Shown here: piece after piece, positions 25,157 through 33,860 of the stretch | How the letters are laid out: each line of letters starts with the position of its first letter | Numbering within the stretch: position 1 is the first letter of the stretch | Source: Candidatus Omnitrophota bacterium | GTDB lineage: Bacteria > Omnitrophota > Gorgyraeia > Aquiviventales > Aquiviventaceae | Reading direction: 5' to 3' | Length of the DNA: 35,411 nt | Assembly (NCBI GenBank): GCA_023247215.1 | Contig: JAHFGX010000014.1 | Coordinates: 1 to 35,411, forward strand | The notes under the pieces: model-generated | What the model was told of the DNA's origin: nothing | Seen by the model: only the letters and a program-made list of their open reading frames with translations | Databases searched by the model: none | Program-made: the position numbers and the translations under genes

Positions 25157-25897
25157 ATGAGTGCTCGCCAGAAAACCGAATCAGCTCAGCGTCCGACGCT
25201 CACCGTGCTGCCGCGCGAAACAGTGGGCAGCCGCGTGGTGCGCCGCCTCCGCCGCGAGGGCATCGTGCCGGGGGTGGTGTATGGCAAGAAAGTCAGCGCG
25301 ACGGCCATTACCGTGACCCGCCAGGACCTGGCACAGGTGCTCAAGCTGCGGACGGGAGAGCATGGTTTGGTGACCTTGCGCCTTGGTTCGTCGTCGGAAT
25401 CCTCCAAAGCCGCCGGATGGGAAAAGCCCGTCCTCATCAAGCACGTGGAGCATGATCCGGTCAGCGGCGATATCCTCCACGTGGATTTTCAGGCCATTCT
25501 GCTGACCGAGCAGATCCGCATCAAAGTCCCGGTGGCGCTGCGCGGCGACGCGGTCGGCGTCAAGCAAGACGGCGGGATTTTGGAGCACTTCCTCCGCGAA
25601 GTCGAAGTGGAGTGTCTGCCCACCCACATTCCTGCGGGGGTGACGCACGACGTCTCCGCCATGAAGCTTGGGGACACGGTGCATGTGCGGGACTTGGCCG
25701 CGCCCGAGGGCGTGCGCATCCTGACTGAGGCCGACAGCGCCGTCGCGTCCGTGCTCGCTCCAAAGGAAGAGAAGCCGGAAACCGAGGCCGCGGCCGTCAC
25801 CGAGCCCGAGGTGATTCGCGAGAAGAAGCCGGAAGCCGAAGGCGAAACCGCGGACGCCAAGCCCGAGAAGAAAGAAGAGAAAAAGGCCGAGAAGTAG
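25157..25897 (+). CDS. rplY: Large ribosomal subunit protein bL25, CTC-type with acidic/lysine tail
   Basis: bL25 binds 5S rRNA; the CTC (general stress) type has an extra beta-domain. The 246-residue product has the N-terminal L25 fold (PRETVGSRVVRRLRREGIVPGVVYG), HVEHDPVSGDILHVDFQ, and the CTC domain KVPVALRGDAVGVKQDGGILEHFLREVEVECLP. The last ~45 residues form a Glu/Lys/Ala-rich tail, typical of long forms. An ATG at 25139 would add six residues. I prefer 25157, because GAGGGGA lies about six bases before it, while the earlier ATG has AAGGA too close. Confidence 0.95.
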   Translation: MSARQKTESAQRPTLTVLPRETVGSRVVRRLRREGIVPGVVYGKKVSATAITVTRQDLAQVLKLRTGEHGLVTLRLGSSSESSKAAGWEKPVLIKHVEHDPVSGDILHVDFQAILLTEQIRIKVPVALRGDAVGVKQDGGILEHFLREVEVECLPTHIPAGVTHDVSAMKLGDTVHVRDLAAPEGVRILTEADSAVASVLAPKEEKPETEAAAVTEPEVIREKKPEAEGETADAKPEKKEEKKAEK

Positions 25898-25956
25898 CCG
25901 GCCGGCGAAGGCCATCAAGTGGGTGGACAGAGCCGCACGAAGATGGCCTGAGCGCA

Positions 25957-26568
25957 ATGAAGCTGATTGTGGGATTGGGCAATGTCGGCGACGCCTACGC
26001 GCACACGCGGCATAACGTGGGGTGGGACGTCGTCCACGCCCTGGCGGATCAGCAGCATGTCGCGTGGCAGCCCTTGCGGGACGGCCGCCGGGTGCTGGCC
26101 CGGTACGGCGAGTGGGCGGAGGCCGGGCGGCAGGTCCGCCTGCTCCTGCCGGAGACCCTGATGAACGCCTCCGGCGACGCGGTTGCGGTCGCGGCCGCGG
26201 CGTGGGACATTGAGCCGGAGCGGGAGCTGCTGCTGGTGTGCGACGACGTGAACCTGCCGCTGGGCGCGGTGCGGTTGAAGCCGCAAGGCAGCGACGGCGG
26301 CCATCATGGCCTGGCTTCGTGCCTGGGCGCGCTCAAGACGACGCAGGTGGCGCGCCTGCGCATCGGCGTGGGCGCGGACCCGCTGCCGCGCGATCTGATC
26401 GAGTTTGTGTTATCGCCGTTCCGAGCGGAGGAGCAGGCCGTGGTGGATCAGGCCTGCCACCTCGCCGTCGGGGGATGTCGGGTGTGGGCCCGGGACGGAG
26501 TGGCCACGGCCATGAACCGGGTGAACGCACCCGAACGTGAAACGGGAAGGAGTCAAGAGACGGAATGA
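25957..26568 (+). CDS. pth: Peptidyl-tRNA hydrolase
   Basis: Pth frees tRNA from stalled peptidyl-tRNA. The 203-residue product has LGNVGDAYAHTRHNVGW with Asn9 and catalytic His19, LMNASG with Asn70, and CDDVNLPLG with Asp97, matching the active-site set. Two positions differ from the usual family: LGNPG is LGNVG, and GGHNGL is GGHHGL, so the Asn equivalent to Asn114 of the E. coli enzyme is His117. The fold should be intact. The gap before the gene (25898-25956) holds a GGCCATC/GATGGCC inverted repeat of no clear role. Its stop overlaps the rpsF ATG. Confidence 0.93.
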   Translation: MKLIVGLGNVGDAYAHTRHNVGWDVVHALADQQHVAWQPLRDGRRVLARYGEWAEAGRQVRLLLPETLMNASGDAVAVAAAAWDIEPERELLLVCDDVNLPLGAVRLKPQGSDGGHHGLASCLGALKTTQVARLRIGVGADPLPRDLIEFVLSPFRAEEQAVVDQACHLAVGGCRVWARDGVATAMNRVNAPERETGRSQETE

Positions 26569-26942
26569 ACCGCACGTATGAAGCCCTCGTCATTTTGAAG
26601 GCGATCGGGACGGAGGCCGAGCAGGCGCAGTCGGTCGCGCGGGTCGAAGAGCCGGTGAAGAAGCTCAACGGCCAGGTGGATCAGTCCACCAGCTGGGGCC
26701 GCCGGCGCTTTACCTATCGCATCGCGCGCCAGCAGGAAGGCTACTATCATTGGCTGCGCTTCCAGATCGAGCCCCAGCGGCTCGACGAGCTCAAGCGCCT
26801 GCTCCAGTTGAACGAGTCCATCGTCCGCTTCCTGATCCTCACGCAGGACGAGGCGTCGGCGTCGTCGCCGGGCGCGGACCCGCCGGTGTTCAGCGAGCGC
26901 CCGTCGGGGCCGGCGAGCCGCCACCGGGAATACCGAGAATAG
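26565..26942 (+). CDS. rpsF: Small ribosomal subunit protein bS6
   Basis: bS6 binds 16S rRNA together with bS18. The 125-residue product has YEALVILKAIG, a helix leading to WGRRRFTYRIARQQEGYYHWLRFQIEPQRLDELKRLLQLNESIVRFLIL, the standard family pattern. The last ~30 residues are a Ser/Pro/Arg-rich tail of variable type. It begins in an ATGA overlap with pth. It is followed by ssb and rpsR, the conserved bS6-SSB-bS18 operon in which bS6 can regulate its own translation in several bacteria. I see no clear copy of the bS6-bS18 RNA motif here. Confidence 0.95.
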   Translation: MNRTYEALVILKAIGTEAEQAQSVARVEEPVKKLNGQVDQSTSWGRRRFTYRIARQQEGYYHWLRFQIEPQRLDELKRLLQLNESIVRFLILTQDEASASSPGADPPVFSERPSGPASRHREYRE

Positions 26943-26955
26943 GAGACGCCCGTCC

Positions 26956-27378
26956 ATGGCAAGCTTGAACAAGATTTTTTTGATCGGCAACCTGACGCGC
27001 GATCCGGAGCTGCGCTATATTCCCTCCGGCGCGCCCGTCGCCAGCTTTGGGCTGGCCGTCAATACCACCTTCCCCGCCAGCGGGGGCGAGCCGAAGACGG
27101 AAGTGTGTTTTGTCCGGGTCGTGGTGTGGGGCAAGCAAGCGGAACTGTGCAATCAGTATCTGAAGAAAGGCCGCGCCGTTTGCATCGAGGGCCGGTTAGT
27201 GTATCGGAGCTGGGAGCAGGAGGGGAAGACGCGCTCCACCTTGGAAGTCAAGGCGGATCGCGTCCAATTCCTCGGCCCGCGCCGGGACGAGGGGACGGCT
27301 GCCCCGGAGCCCGCGCAGGAGCTCGCTCCGCAAGAAGCTGGGGGGGAAGGGCCAGTTGATGATGAACCGCCGTTCTGA
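26956..27378 (+). CDS. ssb: Single-stranded DNA-binding protein
   Basis: SSB coats single-stranded DNA in replication and repair. The 140-residue product begins [36 protein letters not shown], an OB fold. [34 protein letters not shown] follows. A Glu/Pro/Ala linker leads to the partner-binding tip DDEPPF, equivalent to DDDIPF of other SSBs. The tail codons overlap the start of rpsR in another frame by about 20 bases. Confidence 0.96.
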   Translation: MASLNKIFLIGNLTRDPELRYIPSGAPVASFGLAVNTTFPASGGEPKTEVCFVRVVVWGKQAELCNQYLKKGRAVCIEGRLVYRSWEQEGKTRSTLEVKADRVQFLGPRRDEGTAAPEPAQELAPQEAGGEGPVDDEPPF

Positions 27379-27625
27379 TACGAGGAAGAAACGGGGCCCC
27401 GCGTCGTTGATTCGGCGAGGGCCGCGCAAAGGGTGCCGGTTTTGCACGGACGACATGCGCGCGATTGATTACAAAGACCTGGAGCGGCTGAGCCGGTACG
27501 TCACCGACCGGGGGAAGATCATGCCCTCCCGCGTGACGGGGACGTGCGCCAAGCACCAGCGCCGGCTCGCGACCGCCGTGAAGCGGGCGCGCTACATGGC
27601 GCTGTTGCCCTACGTGTCCGGTTGA
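27359..27625 (+). CDS. rpsR: Small ribosomal subunit protein bS18
   Basis: bS18 pairs with bS6 on the 30S platform. The product (87-88 residues) has a basic N-terminus, the zinc-type GCRFC (Cys26/Cys29), [35 protein letters not shown] with a further Cys/His, and [14 protein letters not shown]. Cysteines at these positions indicate the zinc-binding form. Two adjacent ATGs (27359 and 27362) could both start it; both lie inside the 3' end of ssb, with GAAGGG a few bases before them. Confidence 0.94.
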   Translation: MMNRRSDTRKKRGPASLIRRGPRKGCRFCTDDMRAIDYKDLERLSRYVTDRGKIMPSRVTGTCAKHQRRLATAVKRARYMALLPYVSG

Positions 27626-27639
27626 GCGAGGAACTCCCG

Positions 27640-28083
27640 ATGGACGTGATTTTGCTGAAGGACGTGGACCGCTTGGGCAAGGCCGAGGCGGTGGTGCGCG
27701 TGAAGCCCGGCTACGCGCGCAATTATCTCCTGCCGCACGGGATGGCCGTGCTGGCGACGGACGAGGCACGGCAGGCGGTGGACGCGCGCCGGCGGCGCGG
27801 CGAGCAGAAGGCCCAGCGCGCGCAGGCGCAGTTGGAATCGCTCAAGCAGCGCGTGCAGCAGCACTCCCTGACGCTGAAGCTCACGTTGGGCGAGCACAAC
27901 GTGGCGTTCGGTTCCGTGACCGCCCGCGATATCACGGACGGGTTGGAGCGGGACGGGATCACCGTGGACAAGCATGCGGTCCAGCTTGCGGAGCCGCTGA
28001 AGGCCCTGGGGATTTACGACGTGCCGGTCCGGTTGGCGCCGGAGGTGACGGCGACCCTCAAAGTGTGGGTTGTGAAAGCTTGA
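27640..28083 (+). CDS. rplI: Large ribosomal subunit protein bL9
   Basis: bL9 binds 23S rRNA at the base of the L1 stalk and limits frameshifting. The 147-residue product starts MDVILLKDVDRLGKAEAVVRVKPGYARNYLLPHGMAV, the invariant family signature. A long central helix (about 45-75) and a C-terminal domain (HNVAFGSVTARDITDGL) follow. The open frame extends upstream inside rpsR, but the signature fixes the ATG at 27640. dnaB follows after 13 bases. Confidence 0.97.
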   Translation: MDVILLKDVDRLGKAEAVVRVKPGYARNYLLPHGMAVLATDEARQAVDARRRRGEQKAQRAQAQLESLKQRVQQHSLTLKLTLGEHNVAFGSVTARDITDGLERDGITVDKHAVQLAEPLKALGIYDVPVRLAPEVTATLKVWVVKA

Positions 28084-28096
28084 CATCGGTATCCCC

Positions 28097-29437
28097 ATGG
28101 ACGTGACCGAGCTCACCTCCATTGAGCGGCTTCCTCCACAGAACTTGGAAGCCGAAATGGCTGTCCTGGGCTCTATGCTCCTGGAAGAAGACGCCCTCGC
28201 TAGCGCCCTCGAGCAGCTTGAGGACGCGGCGTTCTACAAGGACGCCCACCGCAAGATCTTCGCCATCCTCTCCCAGCTCTACCAGCAGGATGTCGCGGTG
28301 GATCTGGTCACCGTGACCGAAGCGCTCACGAGCCGCAACCTCCTCGAGTCCGTCGGCGGCGCGAGCTACCTGGCTACCCTCACCGGGGTGGTGCCCACCG
28401 CCGCCAACGTCGAGCATTACTGCCGGATCGTCCGGGAAAAGGCGATCCTGCGCTCCCTCATCAAGGCGTCCACGACCATCGCGACGGAGTGCTACGAAGA
28501 GACCGGCGCGGCCGATGTGCTGCTGGACCAGGCCGAGCAGCGGATCTTCCAGATCGCCTCCCACAAAATCAAGCGGGACGCGGTCGCCCTCAAGGACTTG
28601 ATCAAAGGCTCGATCGAAACCATTGACGCGCTCTACCAGCGCAAAGGCGCCACCACCGGGCTGCCCACCGGATTCACCGAGCTGGACCAGATGCTCTCCG
28701 GGCTCCAGCCGGCGGATTTCATCGTCGTGGCCGGGCGGCCCGCCATGGGCAAGAGCAGCTTCGCGATGGGGTTGGCGGAGCATGCCGCGCTGATCCAGCG
28801 GGCGCCGGTGGCGATGTTCAGCCTCGAAATGTCCAAGGAGCATTTGGTCCAGCGCCTGCTGTGCTCCCATGCCCGGATCAACGCCCATAACGTGCGCTCC
28901 GGCAGGCTCTCCAACACGGACTGGCCCAAGCTGACGCAGGCGGCGGGGAAGCTCTCTGAAGCCCCCATCTACATTGACGACACGCCGGGCGTCTCCGTCC
29001 TGGAGCTGCGCGCCCGCGCGCGGCGCCTCAAGGCCCGGCACGGCATCGGCCTGCTGATCCTGGACTACCTCCAGTTGATGGAGGAGCCCAACAAATCGGA
29101 CAACCGGCAGCAGGAAATCTCGGTGATCTCGCGCAGCTTGAAAGCGATTGCGCGGGAGCTGGAGGTTCCGGTGATCGGCGTCAGCCAGCTCTCTCGCGCG
29201 CCGGAGCGGCGCGAAACCTTCCGGCCGCGGTTGTCGGACCTGCGGGAGTCCGGGGCCATTGAGCAGGACGCCGACGTGGTGCTCCTGTTGTTTCGGGAGG
29301 ATTATTACACCCCCACGCCGGAGAACCAGGGCGTCGCCGAGGTCATCATCGCCAAGCAGCGCAACGGTCCCACTGGCACGGTGAAGCTTGCGTTCATCAA
29401 GGAATACACCCGATTCGAAACGTTGGCGCAGGTGTAA
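28097..29437 (+). CDS. dnaB: Replicative DNA helicase DnaB
   Basis: DnaB is the hexameric replication-fork helicase. The 446-residue product has the N-terminal primase-interaction domain (LPPQNLEAEMAVLGSMLLEEDAL). The RecA-like domain has Walker A AGRPAMGKSS (about 212-221, Lys219), FSLEMSKEHLVQRLL, Walker B LLILDYLQLM, QLSRAPERR and SDLRESGAIEQDADVVLLL. No intein is present. Length is standard. Its place after rplI is conserved in many bacteria. bamA begins five bases after its stop. Confidence 0.98.
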   Translation: MDVTELTSIERLPPQNLEAEMAVLGSMLLEEDALASALEQLEDAAFYKDAHRKIFAILSQLYQQDVAVDLVTVTEALTSRNLLESVGGASYLATLTGVVPTAANVEHYCRIVREKAILRSLIKASTTIATECYEETGAADVLLDQAEQRIFQIASHKIKRDAVALKDLIKGSIETIDALYQRKGATTGLPTGFTELDQMLSGLQPADFIVVAGRPAMGKSSFAMGLAEHAALIQRAPVAMFSLEMSKEHLVQRLLCSHARINAHNVRSGRLSNTDWPKLTQAAGKLSEAPIYIDDTPGVSVLELRARARRLKARHGIGLLILDYLQLMEEPNKSDNRQQEISVISRSLKAIARELEVPVIGVSQLSRAPERRETFRPRLSDLRESGAIEQDADVVLLLFREDYYTPTPENQGVAEVIIAKQRNGPTGTVKLAFIKEYTRFETLAQV

Positions 29438-29442
29438 TACCG

Positions 29443-31818
29443 GTGTCCAGCGCTGCGGCCGGAACCCCGTCGGTTCCGGTGAAGGAGCCGCCATCCGGGC
29501 GGCTACAAAATGGCCGCGCTGCGTGGGCCCTCCTGACGATGCTGCTGCTGGGAGGGGGTGGCCCGGCCTTCGCGGCTGAGGAGAATGCGCCGCCCCGCGT
29601 GGCCAGCGTGAACGTGACCGGCCTGCACACGATCGCCCCGGAGACCTGTCTGGCGCGCGTGCAGACCAAGCCCGGCATGCCGTATGCCGATGCGGTGGTC
29701 AGCGAGGACATCCGCCGGCTCTATGCGCTGGGCTATTTCACCGACATCCAGGTGCAGACGGAGCCGGCGCCGGACGGGATGCGCGTCGTCTTCCAAGTCA
29801 CGGAAAAGCCGACGATCGGCGCGATTCAATTCGAAGGGTTTCGGCGGTTCCGGCCTGACCGCCTTCGGCAGCTGCTGGGCGTGCAGACGGGCCAGCTCTA
29901 CGACCCCCGGAGGCTGAAGGACGGGGTGGAGAAGCTCAAGGCCGAGTACCGGCGCAAGGGCTACGCCAAGATCGCCATTGAGAGCAGTGTGGCGACCGAT
30001 CCGGCCACCAATCAGGCCACCGCGTACGTGGTGGCGGATGAGGGGCCGCAGATGCGCATCCGAAAAATTTTCGTCGAGGGCAACCTGGCATTCCCGGACG
30101 GCCGGATCATCACGCTCCTCAAGACCAAGCGCCGCCACTGGTTCACCTCCGGCGTGTACGACGAGCAGGTGCTGGAGGAAGACCTGGAGCGGATCCGCGC
30201 GTTTTACCGGCGGAACGGCTACCAGGACGTCCAGGTCGAGCAGACGCTGGCCGCCGACCCGTCCGGCCTCGCGCTATACCTGCACCTCAAGATGACCGAA
30301 GGCGCGCAGCACCGCGTGGGGACCGTGGCCCTCTCCGGGGTGACGCTGTTTCCGCCGGAGGACCTGCAAGTGCTCTTGCGCCTGAAGCCGGGCGCCGTCT
30401 ACAACACGGAGGTGCTGCAGGAGGACCTGCGCACCCTCACGCAGTATTACGGCGACCGCGGCTACATCCACGCCCAGGTGACCCCGGCGACGACGCTGGA
30501 TCCCGCCAGCAAGCGGGTGGACCTGGCGCTGCAAGTGGAGGAGCATGAGCTGACCTACGTGCGCCGCATCGACATCCGCGGGAACCTCCATACGAAAGAC
30601 GTGGTGGTGCGGCGGGAGATACGCATCCATCCCGGCGAGCCCTTCGACGGCTCCCGCATCCGCCGGTCCATCGAGCGGCTCTACAACCTGGGGTACTTCG
30701 AGGAAGTCAACGTGGATACGCAGGCCACGCCCCTGCCGCAGCATGACGATCTGGTGGTGAACGTCAAGGAAGCCAAGACCGGCAGCTTCAGCTTCGGCGG
30801 CGGGTTCTCGTCGGTGGACCGCGTGGTCGGCCTCGTCGAGGTGGAGCAGCGCAACTTCGATCTGTTCAACGTCCCGTCGTTCGTCGGCGCGGGACAGGAT
30901 CTGCGGTTCCGCGTCGAGGTCGGCACGGTGCGGCGCTATTTCGATCTGTCCTTCACCGAGCCGTGGATCTTCGGCCATCCGGTGTCCTTCGGGGTGGACG
31001 CCTTCAGCCGGACCCGCCTGCGCAGCCAGAATCTGGGGTTGGCGTTCGAAGAGCGCCGCCAGGGCGGCGGCCTCCGCTTGGGCAAAGATTTCGGGGAGAA
31101 CCTGCACCTGGGACTCGGGTATCAGCTCTTCCGGACGGACATTTCGGACGTCGTGGCGGCGTCCTCAGCCGACTTGAAGGCGGAACAGGGCCGCAGCGAC
31201 ATCAGCGAGGCCAGCGCGTCGCTCGCGTGGGATACGCGGGACAACCGCTTTGAGCCGAGCCGCGGGGTGATCGCGTTTGTCTCCTCGGACCTGGCGGGCG
31301 GGTTGCTGGCCGGCACCCGGGATTTCTACCGCCTGCAAAGCGGCGTGAGCACGTACCTGTCGCATTGGGACCGATTCACCCTGGAGACGCGCCTGAAGGC
31401 GGGTGTGGTCAATGCGTACGACAACACGGCCCAGGTGCCGATCTTCGAACGGTTCTTCGCGGGCGGGGCGGACACTATCCGGGGGTTCCGGGAGCGTCGC
31501 GTCGGCCCGCGCGATCCCGTCTCCAACGATCCGCTCGGCGGCGAGGCCATCTTCATGGGCACGCTGGAAGAGGTTGCCACCCTGCTGCAGGATGAGCGCG
31601 GCAAAGCCATCCTCAAAGGCTCGGTGTTCTATGACGTCGGAAACGTCTGGAAGAACGTGGGGGATTTGGGGCAGTCATTCGAAAGTGGGACCGGGGTTGG
31701 GATTCGGGTGAACACGCCCATCGGCCCGGTCCGGGTGGATCTGGGGTTTCCGATGACCCAATTGGGCGACGAGAAGCGCTCCCCCCGCGTGCACTTTAAT
31801 GTCAGCCGGAGCTTTTAA
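29443..31818 (+). CDS. bamA: Outer-membrane protein assembly factor BamA
   Basis: BamA inserts beta-barrel proteins in the outer membrane. The 791-residue product starts at a GTG. A signal peptide (ALLTMLLLGGGGPAFAA, about 29-45) is followed by five POTRA domains (about 50-440), seen as repeated strand-helix units such as IGAIQFEGFRRFRPDRL, IRKIFVEGNLAFPDGRI and VRRIDIRGNLHTKDVV. The C-terminal barrel has the loop-6 signature RGFRERRVGPRDP and ends in VSRSF, with the terminal aromatic residue used as the outer-membrane signal. The N-terminus before the signal peptide is about 28 residues long, so a later start is possible. An array of hairpins follows its stop. Confidence 0.96.
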   Translation: MSSAAAGTPSVPVKEPPSGRLQNGRAAWALLTMLLLGGGGPAFAAEENAPPRVASVNVTGLHTIAPETCLARVQTKPGMPYADAVVSEDIRRLYALGYFTDIQVQTEPAPDGMRVVFQVTEKPTIGAIQFEGFRRFRPDRLRQLLGVQTGQLYDPRRLKDGVEKLKAEYRRKGYAKIAIESSVATDPATNQATAYVVADEGPQMRIRKIFVEGNLAFPDGRIITLLKTKRRHWFTSGVYDEQVLEEDLERIRAFYRRNGYQDVQVEQTLAADPSGLALYLHLKMTEGAQHRVGTVALSGVTLFPPEDLQVLLRLKPGAVYNTEVLQEDLRTLTQYYGDRGYIHAQVTPATTLDPASKRVDLALQVEEHELTYVRRIDIRGNLHTKDVVVRREIRIHPGEPFDGSRIRRSIERLYNLGYFEEVNVDTQATPLPQHDDLVVNVKEAKTGSFSFGGGFSSVDRVVGLVEVEQRNFDLFNVPSFVGAGQDLRFRVEVGTVRRYFDLSFTEPWIFGHPVSFGVDAFSRTRLRSQNLGLAFEERRQGGGLRLGKDFGENLHLGLGYQLFRTDISDVVAASSADLKAEQGRSDISEASASLAWDTRDNRFEPSRGVIAFVSSDLAGGLLAGTRDFYRLQSGVSTYLSHWDRFTLETRLKAGVVNAYDNTAQVPIFERFFAGGADTIRGFRERRVGPRDPVSNDPLGGEAIFMGTLEEVATLLQDERGKAILKGSVFYDVGNVWKNVGDLGQSFESGTGVGIRVNTPIGPVRVDLGFPMTQLGDEKRSPRVHFNVSRSF

Positions 31819-31830
31819 CCGCCAACAGAG

Positions 31831-31935
31831 GCCGAGCGCCCGCCGCGCTCGGCGCAGCCCACGCCATCGAGGCGTGGGCGAAGTGCCGAACATGCGGATG
31901 TTCGGCCATTCCGCGGCTACCCCGATGGTAGCCGC
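31831..31935 (+). repeat. Array of four consecutive perfect 9-bp hairpins upstream of skp
   Basis: Four palindromes of different sequence stand in a row. H1: GCCGAGCGC (31831-31839) with GCGCTCGGC (31845-31853). H2: GCCCACGCC (31857-31865) with GGCGTGGGC (31871-31879). H3: GCCGAACAT (31885-31893) with ATGTTCGGC (31898-31906). H4: GCGGCTACC (31913-31921) with GGTAGCCGC (31927-31935). Each stem is exactly 9 bp without mismatch, with loops of 5, 5, 4 and 5 bases and spacers of 3, 5 and 6 bases, giving a pitch of 26-28 bases. They fill nearly the whole gap between bamA and the skp ribosome site. No T-run follows, so they are not plain terminators. Confidence 0.92.
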
Positions 31936-31959
31936 TTCAGAGGGAGGAGGGTACGCAGT

Positions 31960-32499
31960 ATGAGATTCCCGTCGGTTTCTGGAACAAGCTGGATGGTGGC
32001 CGCGACAGCCGCCGCGCTGTTGGTGAGCGCGCCCGCCGGCGCGGCCGAGCTGAAAATCGGCTATGTGAATTTGGTGCGGGTGTTTGACAGCTATCAGCGC
32101 ACGAAGGATTCCGAGCAGGTGCTGGAGCAGCAGGGGAAGCAAAAACAGGCCGAGCTGGAAGGCCGCCTCGGCGAGCTCAAGAAAATGCGCCAGAACCTGG
32201 AGCTGCTCAATGACCAGACCAAAGACGCGAAGTCCAAGGAGCTAGAGGAAAAATCGGACGAGTTCCAGCGGATGAAAACCAAAAGCGAGCGCGAGTTGGT
32301 GCGCGACCGCAATCAAGTCGCCAAGCAGATCCTGGAGGAGATTGACGGCGCCGTCACCGCCTACGCCAAGGCCAACGGGTTCTCGCTTGTGCTGGACCAG
32401 CGCTCCCTGGTGGTCGGCGACGACGCCTATGACGTCAGCGACGAGGTGTTGAAATTGCTCAACGACCGGTATGCCGCCAGCGGCAAGAAAGCCCCATGA
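31960..32499 (+). CDS. skp: Periplasmic chaperone Skp/OmpH
   Basis: Skp holds unfolded outer-membrane proteins in the periplasm on the way to BamA. The 179-residue product has a signal peptide ending APAGA-AE (cleavage near residue 28). The mature start [15 protein letters not shown] is followed by a long charged coiled coil (about 50-130) and a C-terminal [28 protein letters not shown]. The ATG has a very strong AGGGAGGAGG ribosome site. The hairpin array stands directly before that site, so it may stabilise the message or insulate it from bamA. lpxD usually lies next; here lpxC-fabZ follows. Confidence 0.95.
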   Translation: MRFPSVSGTSWMVAATAAALLVSAPAGAAELKIGYVNLVRVFDSYQRTKDSEQVLEQQGKQKQAELEGRLGELKKMRQNLELLNDQTKDAKSKELEEKSDEFQRMKTKSERELVRDRNQVAKQILEEIDGAVTAYAKANGFSLVLDQRSLVVGDDAYDVSDEVLKLLNDRYAASGKKAP

Positions 32500-32509
32500 T
32501 CGTTCGACG
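32495..32509. repeat. Partial copy of the short repeat at the skp stop codon
   Basis: CATGATCGTTCGACG here differs by one base from CATGATCCTTCGACG at 4373-4387. In both places the TGA of CATGATC is the stop codon of the upstream gene (skp and purC). The GTCGAACCATG half found before purS and nrdR is missing here, and the lpxC start lies 25 bases further on. Confidence 0.4.
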
Positions 32510-32533
32510 CGCGCCAGCCAGCGGAGCCGCCTC

Positions 32534-33859
32534 ATGACGGAGCGCCAGCGCACCTTGGCGCAGCCGGTTGCCATTGAGGGGGTCGGGCTGCATACCGGCG
32601 AAGCCGTGACCATGCGGGTGACGCCGGCCCCGGAGAACGTCGGGGTGGTGTTCATCCGGACGGATCTGCCCCACCGCCCGACCATCCCCGCCACGCCCTC
32701 CCACGCGGTGGACACCGGCATGGGCATGCGGCGCACCAGCCTCACCAAGGACGGGGTCGAGGTGCAGACCGTGGAGCACTTCATGGCGTCCTTGTGGGGC
32801 GTGGGCATTGACAACGCCTACGTGGAAATCTCCGGCATCGAGCTGCCGGGCCTCGACGGCTCCGCCGCCCCGTTCGCCGAGCGGCTGGCATCCGCCGGCA
32901 TCGTCGAGCAGGCCGCCCTGCGCAAGTTCTTCCCGCTGCGGGAGCCGATCGTCATTGACGAGGGCGATTGCCTGCTGGCGGTGTTCCCGAATCCCACGCT
33001 GAAGGTGTCCTACACCCTGAGCTACCCGCAGGCCTCCCTCAAGTCCCAGTTCGCGTCTTTTGAGATGAACGGCCATCACCGGTTCGAGGAGGCCATCGCC
33101 CCGGCGCGAACCTTCTGCGCGCAGGAAGAAGCCGAAGCGCTCCGCGCCCAGGGGTTCGGGAAGGGCGCCAACTACACGAACACCCTCGTCGTGGGCGCCC
33201 AAGGGGTGATCCAGAACACCCTGCGGTTCGACGACGAGTTCGTGCGCCACAAGATCCTCGACCTGCTGGGGGATTTGTACCTGCTGGGAGCGCACCTGAA
33301 GGCGAACGTCATCGCCATCAAAAGCGGCCACCGCCTGAACGTCAAGCTGCTCCACAAGTTGGAGCAGGCCCGGGAGCAGTGGCTCGTCGGCGCGCTGCAA
33401 TCTCAGAGCCAGGAAGTGATGGTGGGCCCGCAGCTGGACATTCTCCAAATCCAAAAAGTCCTGCCGCACCGCTATCCGTTCCTGCTGGTGGACCGCATCA
33501 CGGAGCTGACGGAGACCAAGGCGGTGGGGATCAAGTGCGTGACGATGAACGAATATTTCTTCCGCGGCCACTTTCCCGGCCGCCCGGTCATGCCGGGCGT
33601 CTTGATCATCGAGGCGATGGCGCAGGTCGGGGGGATCCTCATCCTGAACAAAGGCGAAAACCTCGGGAAGCTGGCCTATTTCATGTCGGTGGACAAGGTG
33701 AAATTCCGCAAGCCGGTGATGCCGGGCGATCAGCTCATCCTCGAGGCGGAGATCATCAAGCTGCGCTCGCGGACCGGCCAGCTCAGCGCGAAAGCCTACG
33801 TGGACGGCAAGCTCGTGTGCGAAGGCGAGCTGATGTTCGCGCTGGCCGAGAGCATCTGA
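32534..33859 (+). CDS. lpxC-fabZ: Fused UDP-3-O-acyl-GlcNAc deacetylase / 3-hydroxyacyl-ACP dehydratase
   Basis: The 441-residue protein joins LpxC (about 1-280) to FabZ (about 300-441). LpxC commits UDP-acyl-GlcNAc to lipid A. Its zinc ligands are His82 (TVEHFMAS), His239 and Asp243 ([11 protein letters not shown]), with Glu81 and catalytic His266 (SGHRLN) also present. FabZ dehydrates 3-hydroxyacyl-ACP; [12 protein letters not shown] and His346/Glu360 ([21 protein letters not shown]) are intact. The two compete for the same hydroxyacyl-ACP pool, so fusion fixes their ratio. This fusion is known from Bacteroidetes and Chlorobi and a few other lineages. The frame opens earlier inside skp; the ATG at 32534 gives the normal LpxC N-terminus. 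Confidence 0.96.
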   Translation: MTERQRTLAQPVAIEGVGLHTGEAVTMRVTPAPENVGVVFIRTDLPHRPTIPATPSHAVDTGMGMRRTSLTKDGVEVQTVEHFMASLWGVGIDNAYVEISGIELPGLDGSAAPFAERLASAGIVEQAALRKFFPLREPIVIDEGDCLLAVFPNPTLKVSYTLSYPQASLKSQFASFEMNGHHRFEEAIAPARTFCAQEEAEALRAQGFGKGANYTNTLVVGAQGVIQNTLRFDDEFVRHKILDLLGDLYLLGAHLKANVIAIKSGHRLNVKLLHKLEQAREQWLVGALQSQSQEVMVGPQLDILQIQKVLPHRYPFLLVDRITELTETKAVGIKCVTMNEYFFRGHFPGRPVMPGVLIIEAMAQVGGILILNKGENLGKLAYFMSVDKVKFRKPVMPGDQLILEAEIIKLRSRTGQLSAKAYVDGKLVCEGELMFALAESI

Positions 33860-33860
33860 C

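Noticed and set aside
31831-31935. Reading the skp-upstream array as a CRISPR or as a terminator
   Set aside because: The four units differ in sequence and are all palindromes, with no repeat-spacer alternation and no cas genes; no U-run follows any hairpin.
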